NCBI GenBank assembly: GCA_023663725.1
Contig: JAMPGX010000003.1
Span: forward strand, 124,001 to 188,000
Length of the DNA: 64,000 bases
Reading direction: 5' to 3'
Source of the DNA: a bacterium
GTDB taxonomy: Bacteria; Bacillota; Clostridia; Lachnospirales; Lachnospiraceae
The notes below the pieces were generated by a model, which was given only the letters and a program-made list of their open reading frames with translations, had not been told where the DNA came from and did not search any database. The translations under genes and the position numbers were made by a program. Within the stretch, counting starts at the first letter, position 1. Each line of letters begins with the position of its first letter. Positions 52,181 to 59,406 of this stretch are shown here, piece after piece.

Positions 52181-52654
52181 ATGAAACAGGGATATAAGTA
52201 TATACTCATTGGCATTTCTCTTTTTGTGTTAGTGCTTTTGGTATTATGGCTATTTGTTTTGCGCCCTCTGCCACGCAGACAAAAGGTCTCTGCCTGTACG
52301 TTAGAGGGAGATGTCATAGAGGTTGAGTTGGATATCACCCTTTGCAGGCATCTGTTTAGATCGCCCACATTGCGCGGCACAATAGAGATCGACGGTGTAG
52401 CGTACAGGAGTATCCACGACATATATCCTAAGAATTCAGTAAAAGTGAGTGAAGGAATCCATATATTTCTGATACCTGAACAGTATGCCCTGGACACATG
52501 GGAAAATGATAGAATCTATCTTACGCTGACAGAGAACCGCCTTGAGAGCTTTATGCTCAGCTTTGTGCAAGCGGAGGAGACATACACTTATTTTGGGCCA
52601 GCCGCATCACAGGCCGAGGCGCAGGAGGTTGCTGCAAAATATGTGAACAGATAG
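52181..52654 (+). CDS. Small membrane protein of unknown function
   Basis: A 157-residue protein with one N-terminal membrane helix (YILIGISLFVLVLLVLWLFV) and an extracellular domain of about 125 residues rich in beta-strand residues (LEGDVIEVELDITLCRHLF, LRGTIEIDGVAYRSIHDIYP). No family is recognised. It follows the large lipoprotein by 55 bases. AGGAGA lies 11 bases upstream of ATG 52181; a frame opens at 52112, but its first residues overlap the upstream stop and are not signal-like. Confidence 0.6.
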   Translation: MKQGYKYILIGISLFVLVLLVLWLFVLRPLPRRQKVSACTLEGDVIEVELDITLCRHLFRSPTLRGTIEIDGVAYRSIHDIYPKNSVKVSEGIHIFLIPEQYALDTWENDRIYLTLTENRLESFMLSFVQAEETYTYFGPAASQAEAQEVAAKYVNR

Positions 52655-52660
52655 GAAAAG

Positions 52661-52700
52661 AGGCCATGGAAAGCTCAGCTTGCCATGGCCTCATATTTTT
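52661..52700. terminator. Bidirectional terminator at convergent genes
   Basis: AGGCCATGG pairs with CCATGGCCT, enclosing AAGCT-c-AGCTT, with TTTTT on one side and AAAAG on the other. It serves the genes at 52181 and 53286. Confidence 0.8.
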
Positions 52701-53286
52701 ACTTGTCTGCGTCTACAGCCATCTTGTCAAAGCCTGACAGGACAGCGTCGTAGGTCTGTTTGCAGATGTCGGGAAGCTTGCCGCCCCAAGTCTGCTCTGC
52801 CTTCTTGTAGCCCTTCTCAAAAGCAGCTTTCATCTCGTCGATCTTGTCGGGATCGCCACCGGTCAAAGCCGTGGCAAAGCTTAAGATACGATCAGAAGTC
52901 TGCTTTACGCCCCAGTAACCATCCTCGGCAATGTCTTTCTGAGCCTGCAACTTTGTTGCGGGATCAACCTTGTAGTTGCCGCTTCTGAGGAACTGCCAGA
53001 TGTCATTGGCCTGACCGTAAGCGGTGGACTGCTTGGTCATCATCTTCTCTACCAGGCTCTTCAACTGGGAGGTGCGGGCCTCGGCATCAGCCTTCAGCTT
53101 GTTCACCAGATTGGTATCAGGAGTGTAAGTCTTCTTGGCAGATGTCTTCGTCTCCTTAGAGGGCTCATATACCACGCCAGTATCCTTGGTGGTATCGGTA
53201 CTCTGTGTGGTTTGTGCGGCTGTGGTTTCCCTGGCGGTGTAGCTGCCATAGGCGGCCTGTGTTGATGTAACTCCGTTTACATTCAT
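52699..53286 (-). CDS. Conserved alpha-helical protein with sigma-28-type promoter
   Basis: A 195-residue protein without signal peptide or membrane helix. It begins MNVNGVTSTQAAYGSYTARE, a Ser/Thr/Ala-rich segment of about 60 residues, then a helical domain (LVNKLKADAEARTSQLKSLV, DRILSFATALTGGDPDKIDE, FEKGYKKAEQTWGGKLPDIC). I do not recognise its family. The start and composition recall proteins exported by the flagellar apparatus. The promoter fits sigma-28, which supports a flagellar link; this is inference. Confidence 0.7.
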   Translation of the reverse strand: MNVNGVTSTQAAYGSYTARETTAAQTTQSTDTTKDTGVVYEPSKETKTSAKKTYTPDTNLVNKLKADAEARTSQLKSLVEKMMTKQSTAYGQANDIWQFLRSGNYKVDPATKLQAQKDIAEDGYWGVKQTSDRILSFATALTGGDPDKIDEMKAAFEKGYKKAEQTWGGKLPDICKQTYDAVLSGFDKMAVDADK

Positions 53287-53389
53287 ATTGACCTTCTTTC
53301 CGGCGCTCTGTGCGCCTGTTTTTTGTGTGGCATCATCCGTGATGCCGGTTTTCTAAAAATATATTTAGATAAAGATTCTTGTACGGTAT

Positions 53390-53416
53390 ATTTCGGCAGA
53401 AAAAACAAAATGTTTA
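53390..53416 (-). promoter_or_regulatory. Sigma-28 (FliA/SigD)-type promoter
   Basis: On the minus strand TAAA (53416-53413), 15 bases, GCCGAAAT (53397-53390). The sigma-D consensus is TAAA-N15-GCCGATAA/T, so there is one mismatch in the -10 core. It lies about 100 bases before the 53286 start codon, in a leader that also holds a GGCATCA/TGATGCC hairpin. Confidence 0.6.
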
Positions 53417-53444
53417 TAGTTGTAAATTAATTTTATGAAAAAAA

Positions 53445-54374
53445 TTACCATTCCCATTCGCTAGGCGGAACAGGAGAAACAGCACTTGTATCGTGATTCA
53501 CATTGACACGTGTCCAGACGCGATAAGACCTCTCTATGTCGTAAGTGTTCTCAGCAGTGCGATTTTCATAAATATAGAAATATTCTTTATCTAAGGCTCT
53601 ATAACAGTAATACCGATATGTACCCTCATAATTGTCAACATAGTAGTATATATAAGGCCGTACACACATTTTGGTCCATGCGTCAACATTGATAGTAAAT
53701 CCCTTTTGCAAGGTCGAACTAACAGTTGCGGATGCAGTCACGCTCAATCCAAATTTGGCACAGTCAGATGCGCTCAATTCACCAGTGGAGCTGAAACCAA
53801 TCTGTTTTTCTGTGGTTTTTGTCACCGCTTGTGTATAAGTGCCTCCAACATGAGATTTGTATAAATCTAAGCTGTCCCAACTGATTAAAAAGTTGGACCA
53901 TAGTGTATGTTGAGCAATGTGTGGATTTACGCTCCAACCTTCGCTTACAATGCGGGTATAAGAATCCATAATTGGCGCAAACGTGGTTGTTTGAGATAAC
54001 TCGCCATCAACGATTCGCCCAAGGGGAATAATCACTTTATTATCTGTATTATTTGCTTGTAATGTTTGGGCCGAACAGCTCTGCGTTTGTATATTGTTTT
54101 CAATGGCGGCGATATTATCAGTCAACTTTTGTGCAATTTCGTAAGCTTGCTCAGGCGTAATGTCGCTATTGTTTTCTTGAATATGAGCGTACAACTCATC
54201 AAAGGTTTTCTCATAATCAAAAGGAACGATTGCGCCAGCTTCCTCCGCGGTATAAGATGTTGACGATATGATGCTATTTCCGATAATTTCATCTTCTTCC
54301 GCAGCAACGGCAGGGGTAGCAAGCATAAAAGGCAAAATAATAATAGAAGTTACAATTGAAATCATTCTTTTCAT
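53445..54374 (-). CDS. Secreted protein of unknown function
   Basis: A 309-residue exported protein with a clear signal peptide (MKRMISIVTSIIILPFMLAT then AVAAE, cleavage about residue 25). The N-terminal part is helical and acidic (YEKTFDELYAHIQENNSDIT), followed by a beta-rich domain with alternating Ser/Thr/Tyr strands (FGLSVTASATVSSTLQKGFT, YYYVDNYEGTYRYYCYRALD). No family is recognised; the strands could belong to a pore-forming or adhesive domain, which is speculation. The region is much more AT-rich than its surroundings, suggesting transfer. It ends SPVPPSEWEW. Confidence 0.7.
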   Translation of the reverse strand: MKRMISIVTSIIILPFMLATPAVAAEEDEIIGNSIISSTSYTAEEAGAIVPFDYEKTFDELYAHIQENNSDITPEQAYEIAQKLTDNIAAIENNIQTQSCSAQTLQANNTDNKVIIPLGRIVDGELSQTTTFAPIMDSYTRIVSEGWSVNPHIAQHTLWSNFLISWDSLDLYKSHVGGTYTQAVTKTTEKQIGFSSTGELSASDCAKFGLSVTASATVSSTLQKGFTINVDAWTKMCVRPYIYYYVDNYEGTYRYYCYRALDKEYFYIYENRTAENTYDIERSYRVWTRVNVNHDTSAVSPVPPSEWEW

Positions 54375-54406
54375 ACATATTCTCCTTTTTTATTTTGGTA
54401 TTTTAT

Positions 54407-54635
54407 AGTGTCAAATATTAACCAATTTTTGTTACTCAAACCTTGATTTATAGGAGTTTGCAAATAAAAAGAGTAATAATGAGTTTACCACAAACATCAC
54501 TCTGCAAAAGGAGTCACTACTTATGAAAATAAGTCATTTTAGGCCCATAAACCACTAAACTCTAGCCATATATGCAATTTTCAAGGTTCGTCAGAGCCCA
54601 CTTTCCAGCTCATTTTTTATAGAATATTTGACACT
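54407..54635. mobile_element. Possible IS remnant or MITE with 13-bp inverted repeats
   Basis: AGTGTCAAATATT (54407-54419) and its perfect complement AATATTTGACACT (54623-54635) bound a 229-bp AT-rich stretch. Inside, AAAGGAG is followed by ATG 54523 and a short ORF (MKISHFRPINH then stop), perhaps the truncated start of a transposase-like gene. No target duplication was seen. Confidence 0.45.
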
Positions 54636-54636
54636 T

Positions 54637-54963
54637 TCAATTTTGGGAGTCAATTAGGTTAAATAAATAATTATCAAGTCGGGAACGGCTAAAAATATAG
54701 TGACCATTTAATACAATATAAGTGGAAGCAAACTCACCAGAATCTATTAACTGTTCGAACAAGCTGTGCTCTAATGACAAATAAGCAGATGCTTGAAAAA
54801 TTGATAGAAATTCTTCATTACTATCATCAAGAACGTGTAAATTGTTAGGAAGAGTAAAATTAATATTGGTAGAAAGAGAACTAGAAATAAAATATCCTGA
54901 GACAATTATACCAATACTTATAACAACAGAAGAAAGTATTCGAACAATGTTTTCTCTGACCAT
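54637..54963 (-). CDS. Membrane-anchored protein with excisionase-like HTH domain
   Basis: A 108-residue protein with one N-terminal membrane helix (ILSSVVISIGIIVSGYFISS) and a C-terminal 60 residues that follow the pattern of the HTH_17/excisionase (MerR-like) fold: EFLSIFQASAYLSLEHSLFE, QLIDSGEFASTYIVLNGHYI, FSRSRLDNYLFNLI. In ordinary members this module binds DNA; here a membrane segment would place it next to or outside the membrane. No known family is certain. A consensus promoter (55042-55014) and AGGGGGA support real expression. It lies in the AT-rich island. Confidence 0.65.
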   Translation of the reverse strand: MVRENIVRILSSVVISIGIIVSGYFISSSLSTNINFTLPNNLHVLDDSNEEFLSIFQASAYLSLEHSLFEQLIDSGEFASTYIVLNGHYIFSRSRLDNYLFNLIDSQN

Positions 54964-55013
54964 AAAAAGCGTCCCCCTAAAGATAAATATTTTATATATA
55001 AAATTTTAAAATT

Positions 55014-55042
55014 ATTTTATCACAGAAAATCATTTATGTCAA
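55014..55042 (-). promoter_or_regulatory. Sigma-A promoter of the membrane HTH gene
   Basis: Minus strand perfect TTGACA (55042-55037), 17 bases, TAAAAT (55019-55014). Confidence 0.65.
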
Positions 55043-55293
55043 TGGAAACATTTTTTAACAGAATAAGCACTTGAAATTACGAAAAATATTAAAAGCCGCC
55101 AGAAAAAAGGATAGGAATCTACAATATTTTCCACAGTACTTCAGAATACGAACAAATTATACTTATCGTGTGAAGATAAGAAACAATGATACAGGGCACT
55201 TCAGTATGCTTACTTCTTCATATTTTTAAAATACCTGGTGGTGTCGGCACAAATAACGGTTTCTTAGTTTATCCTGAAATACAAGCGTTGGCA
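55043..55293. other. AT-rich intergenic segment without recognised gene
   Basis: Between the two promoters of this 456-base gap I see no coding region, RNA gene or strong hairpin. GCCAGTACC near 55375 recalls the tip of the MITE-like element but nothing more of it is present. Confidence 0.5.
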
Positions 55294-55322
55294 TTGACAA
55301 TTCATCAGATATTGTATATAAT
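55294..55322 (+). promoter_or_regulatory. Consensus sigma-A promoter of ispE
   Basis: Perfect TTGACA (55294-55299), 17 bases, perfect TATAAT (55317-55322), giving a leader of about 90 bases. Confidence 0.85.
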
Positions 55323-55419
55323 TTAGTACAATCCATGTATACAGAATACATTACAAAAACTGGGCATCTCCTAGTTCATTGGTGCCAGTACCCGATAGTC
55401 AGCAGGAAAGGATATATTG

Positions 55420-56289
55420 ATGAAAGATCATGCAGACACTTTGACCCGAAAGGCATATGCCAAGATCAACCTGGGGCTGGACGTGAGCAGGCGTCTGGAA
55501 AACGGCTATCATGAGGTGAAGATGATTATGCAGACTGTGGGAATCTGCGATATTCTGACTTTCACAGTGGCAGGAAGCGGTATTCGGATTACAACGGACA
55601 GTGGGGAGTTGCCGGTTAATGAGGACAATCTGATCTACAGGGCGGCAGCGCTGCTGATGGAGACCTGCGGCGTGAAGGAAGGGATAGACATATATCTGGA
55701 GAAGCATATTCCCATTGCCGCTGGGATGGCCGGCGGAAGCAGTGATGCGGCGGCGACGCTGCAGGGAATAAACGAGCTGTTCACGCTGGGACTCTCTGAG
55801 GAACAGCTACGGCAGTTGGGCGTGCGCATTGGAGCGGACGTACCCTACTGTATCATGGGTGGCACGGCTCTCGCCGAAGGGATCGGAGAGCTTCTGACGC
55901 CTCTGCCTGCGGCGCCCCGCTGTCATCTGCTGATCGCCAGGCCGGATATCCAGGTATCCACCAGATATGTCTATGAGCATCTGGATGCCAGAGGAACGTG
56001 GCCGCATCCGGATATCGACGGGATGCAGGGCGCCATCAGGGACGGCGACCTGGCTGGAGTTGTCAGGCGTCTGGGCAATGTGTTGGAGACAGTGACGGAG
56101 GAGAAGTATCCGGTGATTGGGCGTCTGAAGGAGGAAATGCTCTCCTGCGGCGCCATGGGCAGCCTGATGAGCGGCAGCGGTCCCACCGTATTTGGTATCT
56201 TTGACAGCAGAGAGCGTGCGGAGTCCGCTCGCAGCCACTTGCATGGGCTGGAGCTGGCGGAAACGCTTTTGGTGACACAGTTCGTATGA
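55420..56289 (+). CDS. ispE: 4-diphosphocytidyl-2-C-methyl-D-erythritol kinase
   Basis: Phosphorylates CDP-methylerythritol in the MEP isoprenoid pathway. The 289-residue GHMP kinase has the N-terminal AYAKINLGLDVSRRLENGYH, the ATP loop IPIAAGMAGGSSDAAATLQG (about residues 90-109) and the C-terminal GSLMSGSGPTVFGIF. ATG 55420, seven bases after AAAGGA, is preferred to TTG 55417. It is followed by a GntR regulator gene 19 bases downstream, a pairing known in Clostridia. Confidence 0.95.
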   Translation: MKDHADTLTRKAYAKINLGLDVSRRLENGYHEVKMIMQTVGICDILTFTVAGSGIRITTDSGELPVNEDNLIYRAAALLMETCGVKEGIDIYLEKHIPIAAGMAGGSSDAAATLQGINELFTLGLSEEQLRQLGVRIGADVPYCIMGGTALAEGIGELLTPLPAAPRCHLLIARPDIQVSTRYVYEHLDARGTWPHPDIDGMQGAIRDGDLAGVVRRLGNVLETVTEEKYPVIGRLKEEMLSCGAMGSLMSGSGPTVFGIFDSRERAESARSHLHGLELAETLLVTQFV

Positions 56290-56308
56290 GAAGACAGGGA
56301 GGGGCGCT

Positions 56309-56989
56309 ATGCAGAATACCTTTAACATGCAGATGAATGAATTCCTGCCGCTTCGGGATGTAGTGTTTAATACTCTGCGACAGGCGATTCTGACCGGTGA
56401 GCTCAAGCCGGGGGAGAGACTGATGGAGATTCATCTGGCTGACAAGCTGGGCGTCAGCCGTACGCCGATACGGGAGGCCATACGCAAGCTTGAGCTGGAG
56501 GGTCTGGTTACCATGATTCCCAGAAAGGGAGCGGAGGTAGCCCAGATTACGGAGAAGAGCATGAATGATGTGCTGGAGGTGCGTCGGGCCATGGACGCAC
56601 TCTGCGCGGAGTTGGCCTGTGAGAGAATCACGGACGAGGAGACGCAGCTGCTGGGACAGGCATGTGAGGCTTTTGAGGCTGCGGTCAGAACCAGGGATGT
56701 GAAGAGGATAGCCCAGGCGGATGTGGAGCTGCACGATATTATCGTGCAGGCCACGGGGAATCAGCGCCTGGTGCAGCTGATCAACAATCTGTCGGAGCAG
56801 ATGTACAGGTACCGCTTTGAATATATCAAGGATGCGAGCCAGCACCAGAGACTGATAGAGGAGCATCGGGTGATCTATGAAAGCATTTTGAAAAAAGACA
56901 GAGAAACGGCAAGTCAGGCCGCCCGCATGCATATAGATAATCAGAAGAAAGCAATCATTGCGCAGATCCGCAGCGAAAAGAAGCGTTAG
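56309..56989 (+). CDS. GntR-family regulator (FadR/FCD subfamily)
   Basis: A 226-residue regulator: winged helix (LRDVVFNTLRQAILTGELKP then LGVSRTPIREAIRKLELEGL, about residues 12-75) and an all-helical FCD effector domain (about 85-215) with the metal-ligand pattern DVELHDIIVQATGNQRL and IEEHRVIYESI. FCD domains usually bind carboxylates through a bound metal. The ligand and targets are unknown. It lies 19 bases after ispE and may be cotranscribed with it. Confidence 0.92.
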   Translation: MQNTFNMQMNEFLPLRDVVFNTLRQAILTGELKPGERLMEIHLADKLGVSRTPIREAIRKLELEGLVTMIPRKGAEVAQITEKSMNDVLEVRRAMDALCAELACERITDEETQLLGQACEAFEAAVRTRDVKRIAQADVELHDIIVQATGNQRLVQLINNLSEQMYRYRFEYIKDASQHQRLIEEHRVIYESILKKDRETASQAARMHIDNQKKAIIAQIRSEKKR

Positions 56990-57017
56990 GCAGCTGAATA
57001 GAGAGCGGTGAAATCGG

Positions 57018-57074
57018 CAATAACTCTATATAGTGATATCCCCCCCTGAGGGAGTATTCAGATGGGAGTTATTG
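57018..57074 (+). promoter_or_regulatory. Hairpin sequestering the ribosome-binding site of 57076
   Basis: CAATAACTC (57018-57026) pairs perfectly with GAGTTATTG (57066-57074), which contains the only plausible Shine-Dalgarno (GGGAG) of the next gene and ends two bases before its ATG. The 39-base loop holds a CCCT/AGGG mini-hairpin. Confidence 0.55.
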
Positions 57075-57075
57075 T

Positions 57076-57336
57076 ATGAAAAATTGGTTGAAGATCCGAA
57101 TTGGAGTTTGTATTTGCCTGTATGCGTTCTGGTGGGGACTGCTGTGTCCGGAGCTGCTGGTGAATCCTGATACCTGCCGCGTGGTGGATGGCGATACTGG
57201 GGAAGAGATGCCAGCGCAGCTTAAGCAGACATCTGCAGAGCAGTTGTATCAGGCGTTGCAGGAGGCGGATCGGACCCATATCCGTTATCGCAGCAGGCTG
57301 TTGGAATTGTTGGAGCAATTATTGGAAAAGGGATAA
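57076..57336 (+). CDS. Small secreted or membrane protein
   Basis: An 86-residue protein with one hydrophobic helix near the N-terminus (IRIGVCICLYAFWWGLLCPE) and a short acidic/glutamine-rich tail. No family is recognised. The gene ends 10 bases before murI and is probably translated with it. Its ribosome-binding site lies in a stem, so it may act as a coupling or regulatory peptide, but that is inference. Confidence 0.55.
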   Translation: MKNWLKIRIGVCICLYAFWWGLLCPELLVNPDTCRVVDGDTGEEMPAQLKQTSAEQLYQALQEADRTHIRYRSRLLELLEQLLEKG

Positions 57337-57346
57337 GGATATTGTG

Positions 57347-58186
57347 ATGACCGTGGAATGGAATCATTTGGATAAAAATGCACCTATTGGAGTCTTTGAC
57401 TCGGGTATAGGAGGATTGACGGTGGCCAGAGAGATCATGCGCCAGATTCCCAATGAGAAGATTATCTATTTTGGCGATACGGCCAGAGTGCCATATGGCA
57501 GCAAGTCCAAAGAGACCGTAACTCGTTTTTCCAAGCAGATTGTCCGGTTTCTGAATACCTTTGAGGTCAAGACCATCGTAGTGGCCTGCAATACGGCCAG
57601 CGCCTATGCCCTGGATGAGCTGGAGCTGGAAAATGATATTCCTATGATCGGCGTGGTGAAACCTGGAGCCAAGGTCGCCAGCGAGGTCACCCGCAATGGA
57701 CGGATCGGGGTGATTGCCACGGAAGCTACTATTGGGAGCAAGATTTATAATCAGTACATAACCGAACTGAACAGGAATGTTACCATCTATGGAAAGGCCT
57801 GCCCGTTGTTTGTTCCACTGGTGGAGGAGGGGTTGTGGGTCGATCCGGTGACGGATGAGATCGCCAGGAGATACCTGACAGAGCTGATCGACCTGGACAT
57901 CGACACCCTGATTCTGGGATGTACGCATTACCCGCTGATTCGCTCCACCCTGGGGCGGGTTGTGGGAGAGAAGGTAACGCTGGTGAATCCGGCGTATGAG
58001 ACGGCCAGAGAGCTTCGGGTGATGCTGGAGGAGAAGAAGCTGCTGGGAGATCATGCGCCCGCGTTGGGAGAGAATCAGTATCAGTTCTATGTCAGCGATA
58101 TGGCGGATAAATTCAAGAGCTTTGCCAATTCCATCATCAAGTATGGGATACTGTCAGCAAAGACCATACATATTGAAGAATATTAG
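57347..58186 (+). CDS. murI: Glutamate racemase
   Basis: Makes D-glutamate for peptidoglycan. The 279-residue cofactor-independent racemase has FDSGIGGLTVAREI, YFGDTARVPYGSKS, the first catalytic Cys in VVACNTASA (about residue 82) and the second in ILGCTHYPLI (about 191). The frame is open back to 57188 because it overlaps the small gene; the upstream part is not protein-like. ATG 57347 with AAGGA upstream is the preferred start. DUF1934 gene follows 20 bases later. Confidence 0.95.
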   Translation: MTVEWNHLDKNAPIGVFDSGIGGLTVAREIMRQIPNEKIIYFGDTARVPYGSKSKETVTRFSKQIVRFLNTFEVKTIVVACNTASAYALDELELENDIPMIGVVKPGAKVASEVTRNGRIGVIATEATIGSKIYNQYITELNRNVTIYGKACPLFVPLVEEGLWVDPVTDEIARRYLTELIDLDIDTLILGCTHYPLIRSTLGRVVGEKVTLVNPAYETARELRVMLEEKKLLGDHAPALGENQYQFYVSDMADKFKSFANSIIKYGILSAKTIHIEEY

Positions 58187-58206
58187 GCGGGCGGATAGGA
58201 GTAATA

Positions 58207-58662
58207 TTGGATAAGGCGAAAGCACAGATAACCATACGGAGCGTATTTGCCCCTGTGATGCCAGACGGGAGGACGATAGCCTGGGAGGACCCTCAGTGCC
58301 AGCGGATGGTCACACAGGCGGGGGGAGAATTCTATCAGAAGGGGGATACCTGTTACTGCATCTATATGGAACAGCAGGAGGGATGGGAGAAGCCCTGCAG
58401 GAGCATGCTGAAATGGAGGGAACAGATTGTGCTGAAGCGCAGCATGGGAGGAATGGATTCACCGCTGACATATGAAGCGGGGAAACGTTGCCGCTGCCAC
58501 TATCGAACTCCCTATGGAGAACTGCTGCTGGAGACGGATACCCACAGACTGGAGATACAGGAGAAGGCCGAGGGATATCTGCTGGTGATCGAGTGCGGTA
58601 TCCGGCAAAATGGACAGAGTGTATCCGAGAACCGGATAGAGATTCAGATAGACATAATATAG
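58207..58662 (+). CDS. DUF1934 (YwiB-like) protein
   Basis: A 151-residue cytosolic beta-barrel (calycin-like) protein. It starts at TTG 58207 with AGGAG five bases upstream. Patterns QKGDTCYCIYMEQQ, IVLKRSMGGMDSPLTYEAGK (the basic R-x-G strand) and CHYRTPYGELLLETDTHRLE fit DUF1934, and the closing strand VIECGIRQNGQ. The function is unknown; in Bacillus relatives it is near argS. Here it follows murI by 20 bases. Confidence 0.85.
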   Translation: MDKAKAQITIRSVFAPVMPDGRTIAWEDPQCQRMVTQAGGEFYQKGDTCYCIYMEQQEGWEKPCRSMLKWREQIVLKRSMGGMDSPLTYEAGKRCRCHYRTPYGELLLETDTHRLEIQEKAEGYLLVIECGIRQNGQSVSENRIEIQIDII

Positions 58663-58685
58663 CGGCCTGCGCAAAGCAGACCGCT
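58661..58685. terminator. Hairpin between convergent genes
   Basis: AGCGGCCTGC pairs with GCAGACCGCT (one mismatch) across GCAAA. It lacks a clear U-run. Confidence 0.45.
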
Positions 58686-58701
58686 GTTGTCATTCCTGCC
58701 G

Positions 58702-59178
58702 TTATTTCAGAGGCTTGGCGCCAGCCTTTTCCTGGGCCGCCGCCCACATTCTCTTCATAAAGCCCTTTTTCTTCTCCGGCTGTTTTTCGATCTTTCCATG
58801 CAAGCCCTTTACATCCAGCACATAGATGCCGCTGACGACGGCTTTGACCTCCTTCTTGACCGGCACATTGTCAAATATCTTCTCATCACAGATCAGCGAC
58901 ATGATCTGTGGGCCGACCTTCGCCTTGATAATGGGCATCTTGGAATTGCGCATCAGCTTGGGCGTCTGGTTAATAACCATCTGAGGTAAGCCTGAATCCT
59001 TGATTCGCATTCTCTTTTTATCAATAATTAACATCGACAGGGATTGCTTGTTCTGTTCCAGAAGCTCCTGTTGCTCCGCCTGCTTCTTCTGTGCCTTTTT
59101 GCCCAGAAAATATAAAAGCACCACGATGGCTATGAGTACCAAAAGTACGATAAGTATGACAATCTGATATGGCTTCAC
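58702..59178 (-). CDS. Membrane-anchored conserved hypothetical protein
   Basis: A 158-residue protein with an N-terminal helix (IVILIVLLVLIAIVVLLYFL), a charged coiled segment (KKAQKKQAEQQELLEQNKQS) and a compact domain of about 85 residues with GLPQMVINQTPKLMRNSKMP, IIKAKVGPQIMSLICDEKIF and VKKEVKAVVSGIYVLDVKG. The last part is basic. It resembles an uncharacterised family widespread in Lachnospiraceae; I do not know its function. It starts at GTG 59178, eight bases after AGGAGG. Confidence 0.75.
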   Translation of the reverse strand: MKPYQIVILIVLLVLIAIVVLLYFLGKKAQKKQAEQQELLEQNKQSLSMLIIDKKRMRIKDSGLPQMVINQTPKLMRNSKMPIIKAKVGPQIMSLICDEKIFDNVPVKKEVKAVVSGIYVLDVKGLHGKIEKQPEKKKGFMKRMWAAAQEKAGAKPLK

Positions 59179-59250
59179 AAGTATGTCCTCCTGAAAAAAA
59201 TCTGATGTTATTGTACCATGATTCCGTGCGTATCAGCGTACATTTTATTT

Positions 59251-59279
59251 ATTGTAGCATCCTTTTGATTTGAAATCAA
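59251..59279 (-). promoter_or_regulatory. Sigma-A promoter of the 58702-59178 gene
   Basis: Minus strand TTGATT (59279-59274), 17 bases, TACAAT (59256-59251). Confidence 0.6.
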
Positions 59280-59328
59280 CCAGGATTTCTTTCTTTATGA
59301 TTATTTAAGAGATTTTCCTGAAAAAATG

Positions 59329-59337
59329 TGCTATACT
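59329..59337 (+). promoter_or_regulatory. Possible extended -10 of the cls promoter
   Basis: TG-C-TATACT without a convincing -35. A CAGCCA/TGGCTG hairpin lies in the leader (59356-59383). Confidence 0.35.
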
Positions 59338-59406
59338 GTATGTGAATCTGCCCAAGTCAGCCAAGAGGCTGAGGCCTGTTGGCTGGAAAAGAAGCGGAGT
59401 TAAGGG

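Noticed and set aside
57188-57346. 53-residue N-terminal extension of glutamate racemase
   Set aside because: It is the out-of-frame reading of the small upstream gene; Cys/Arg-rich and unlike MurI.
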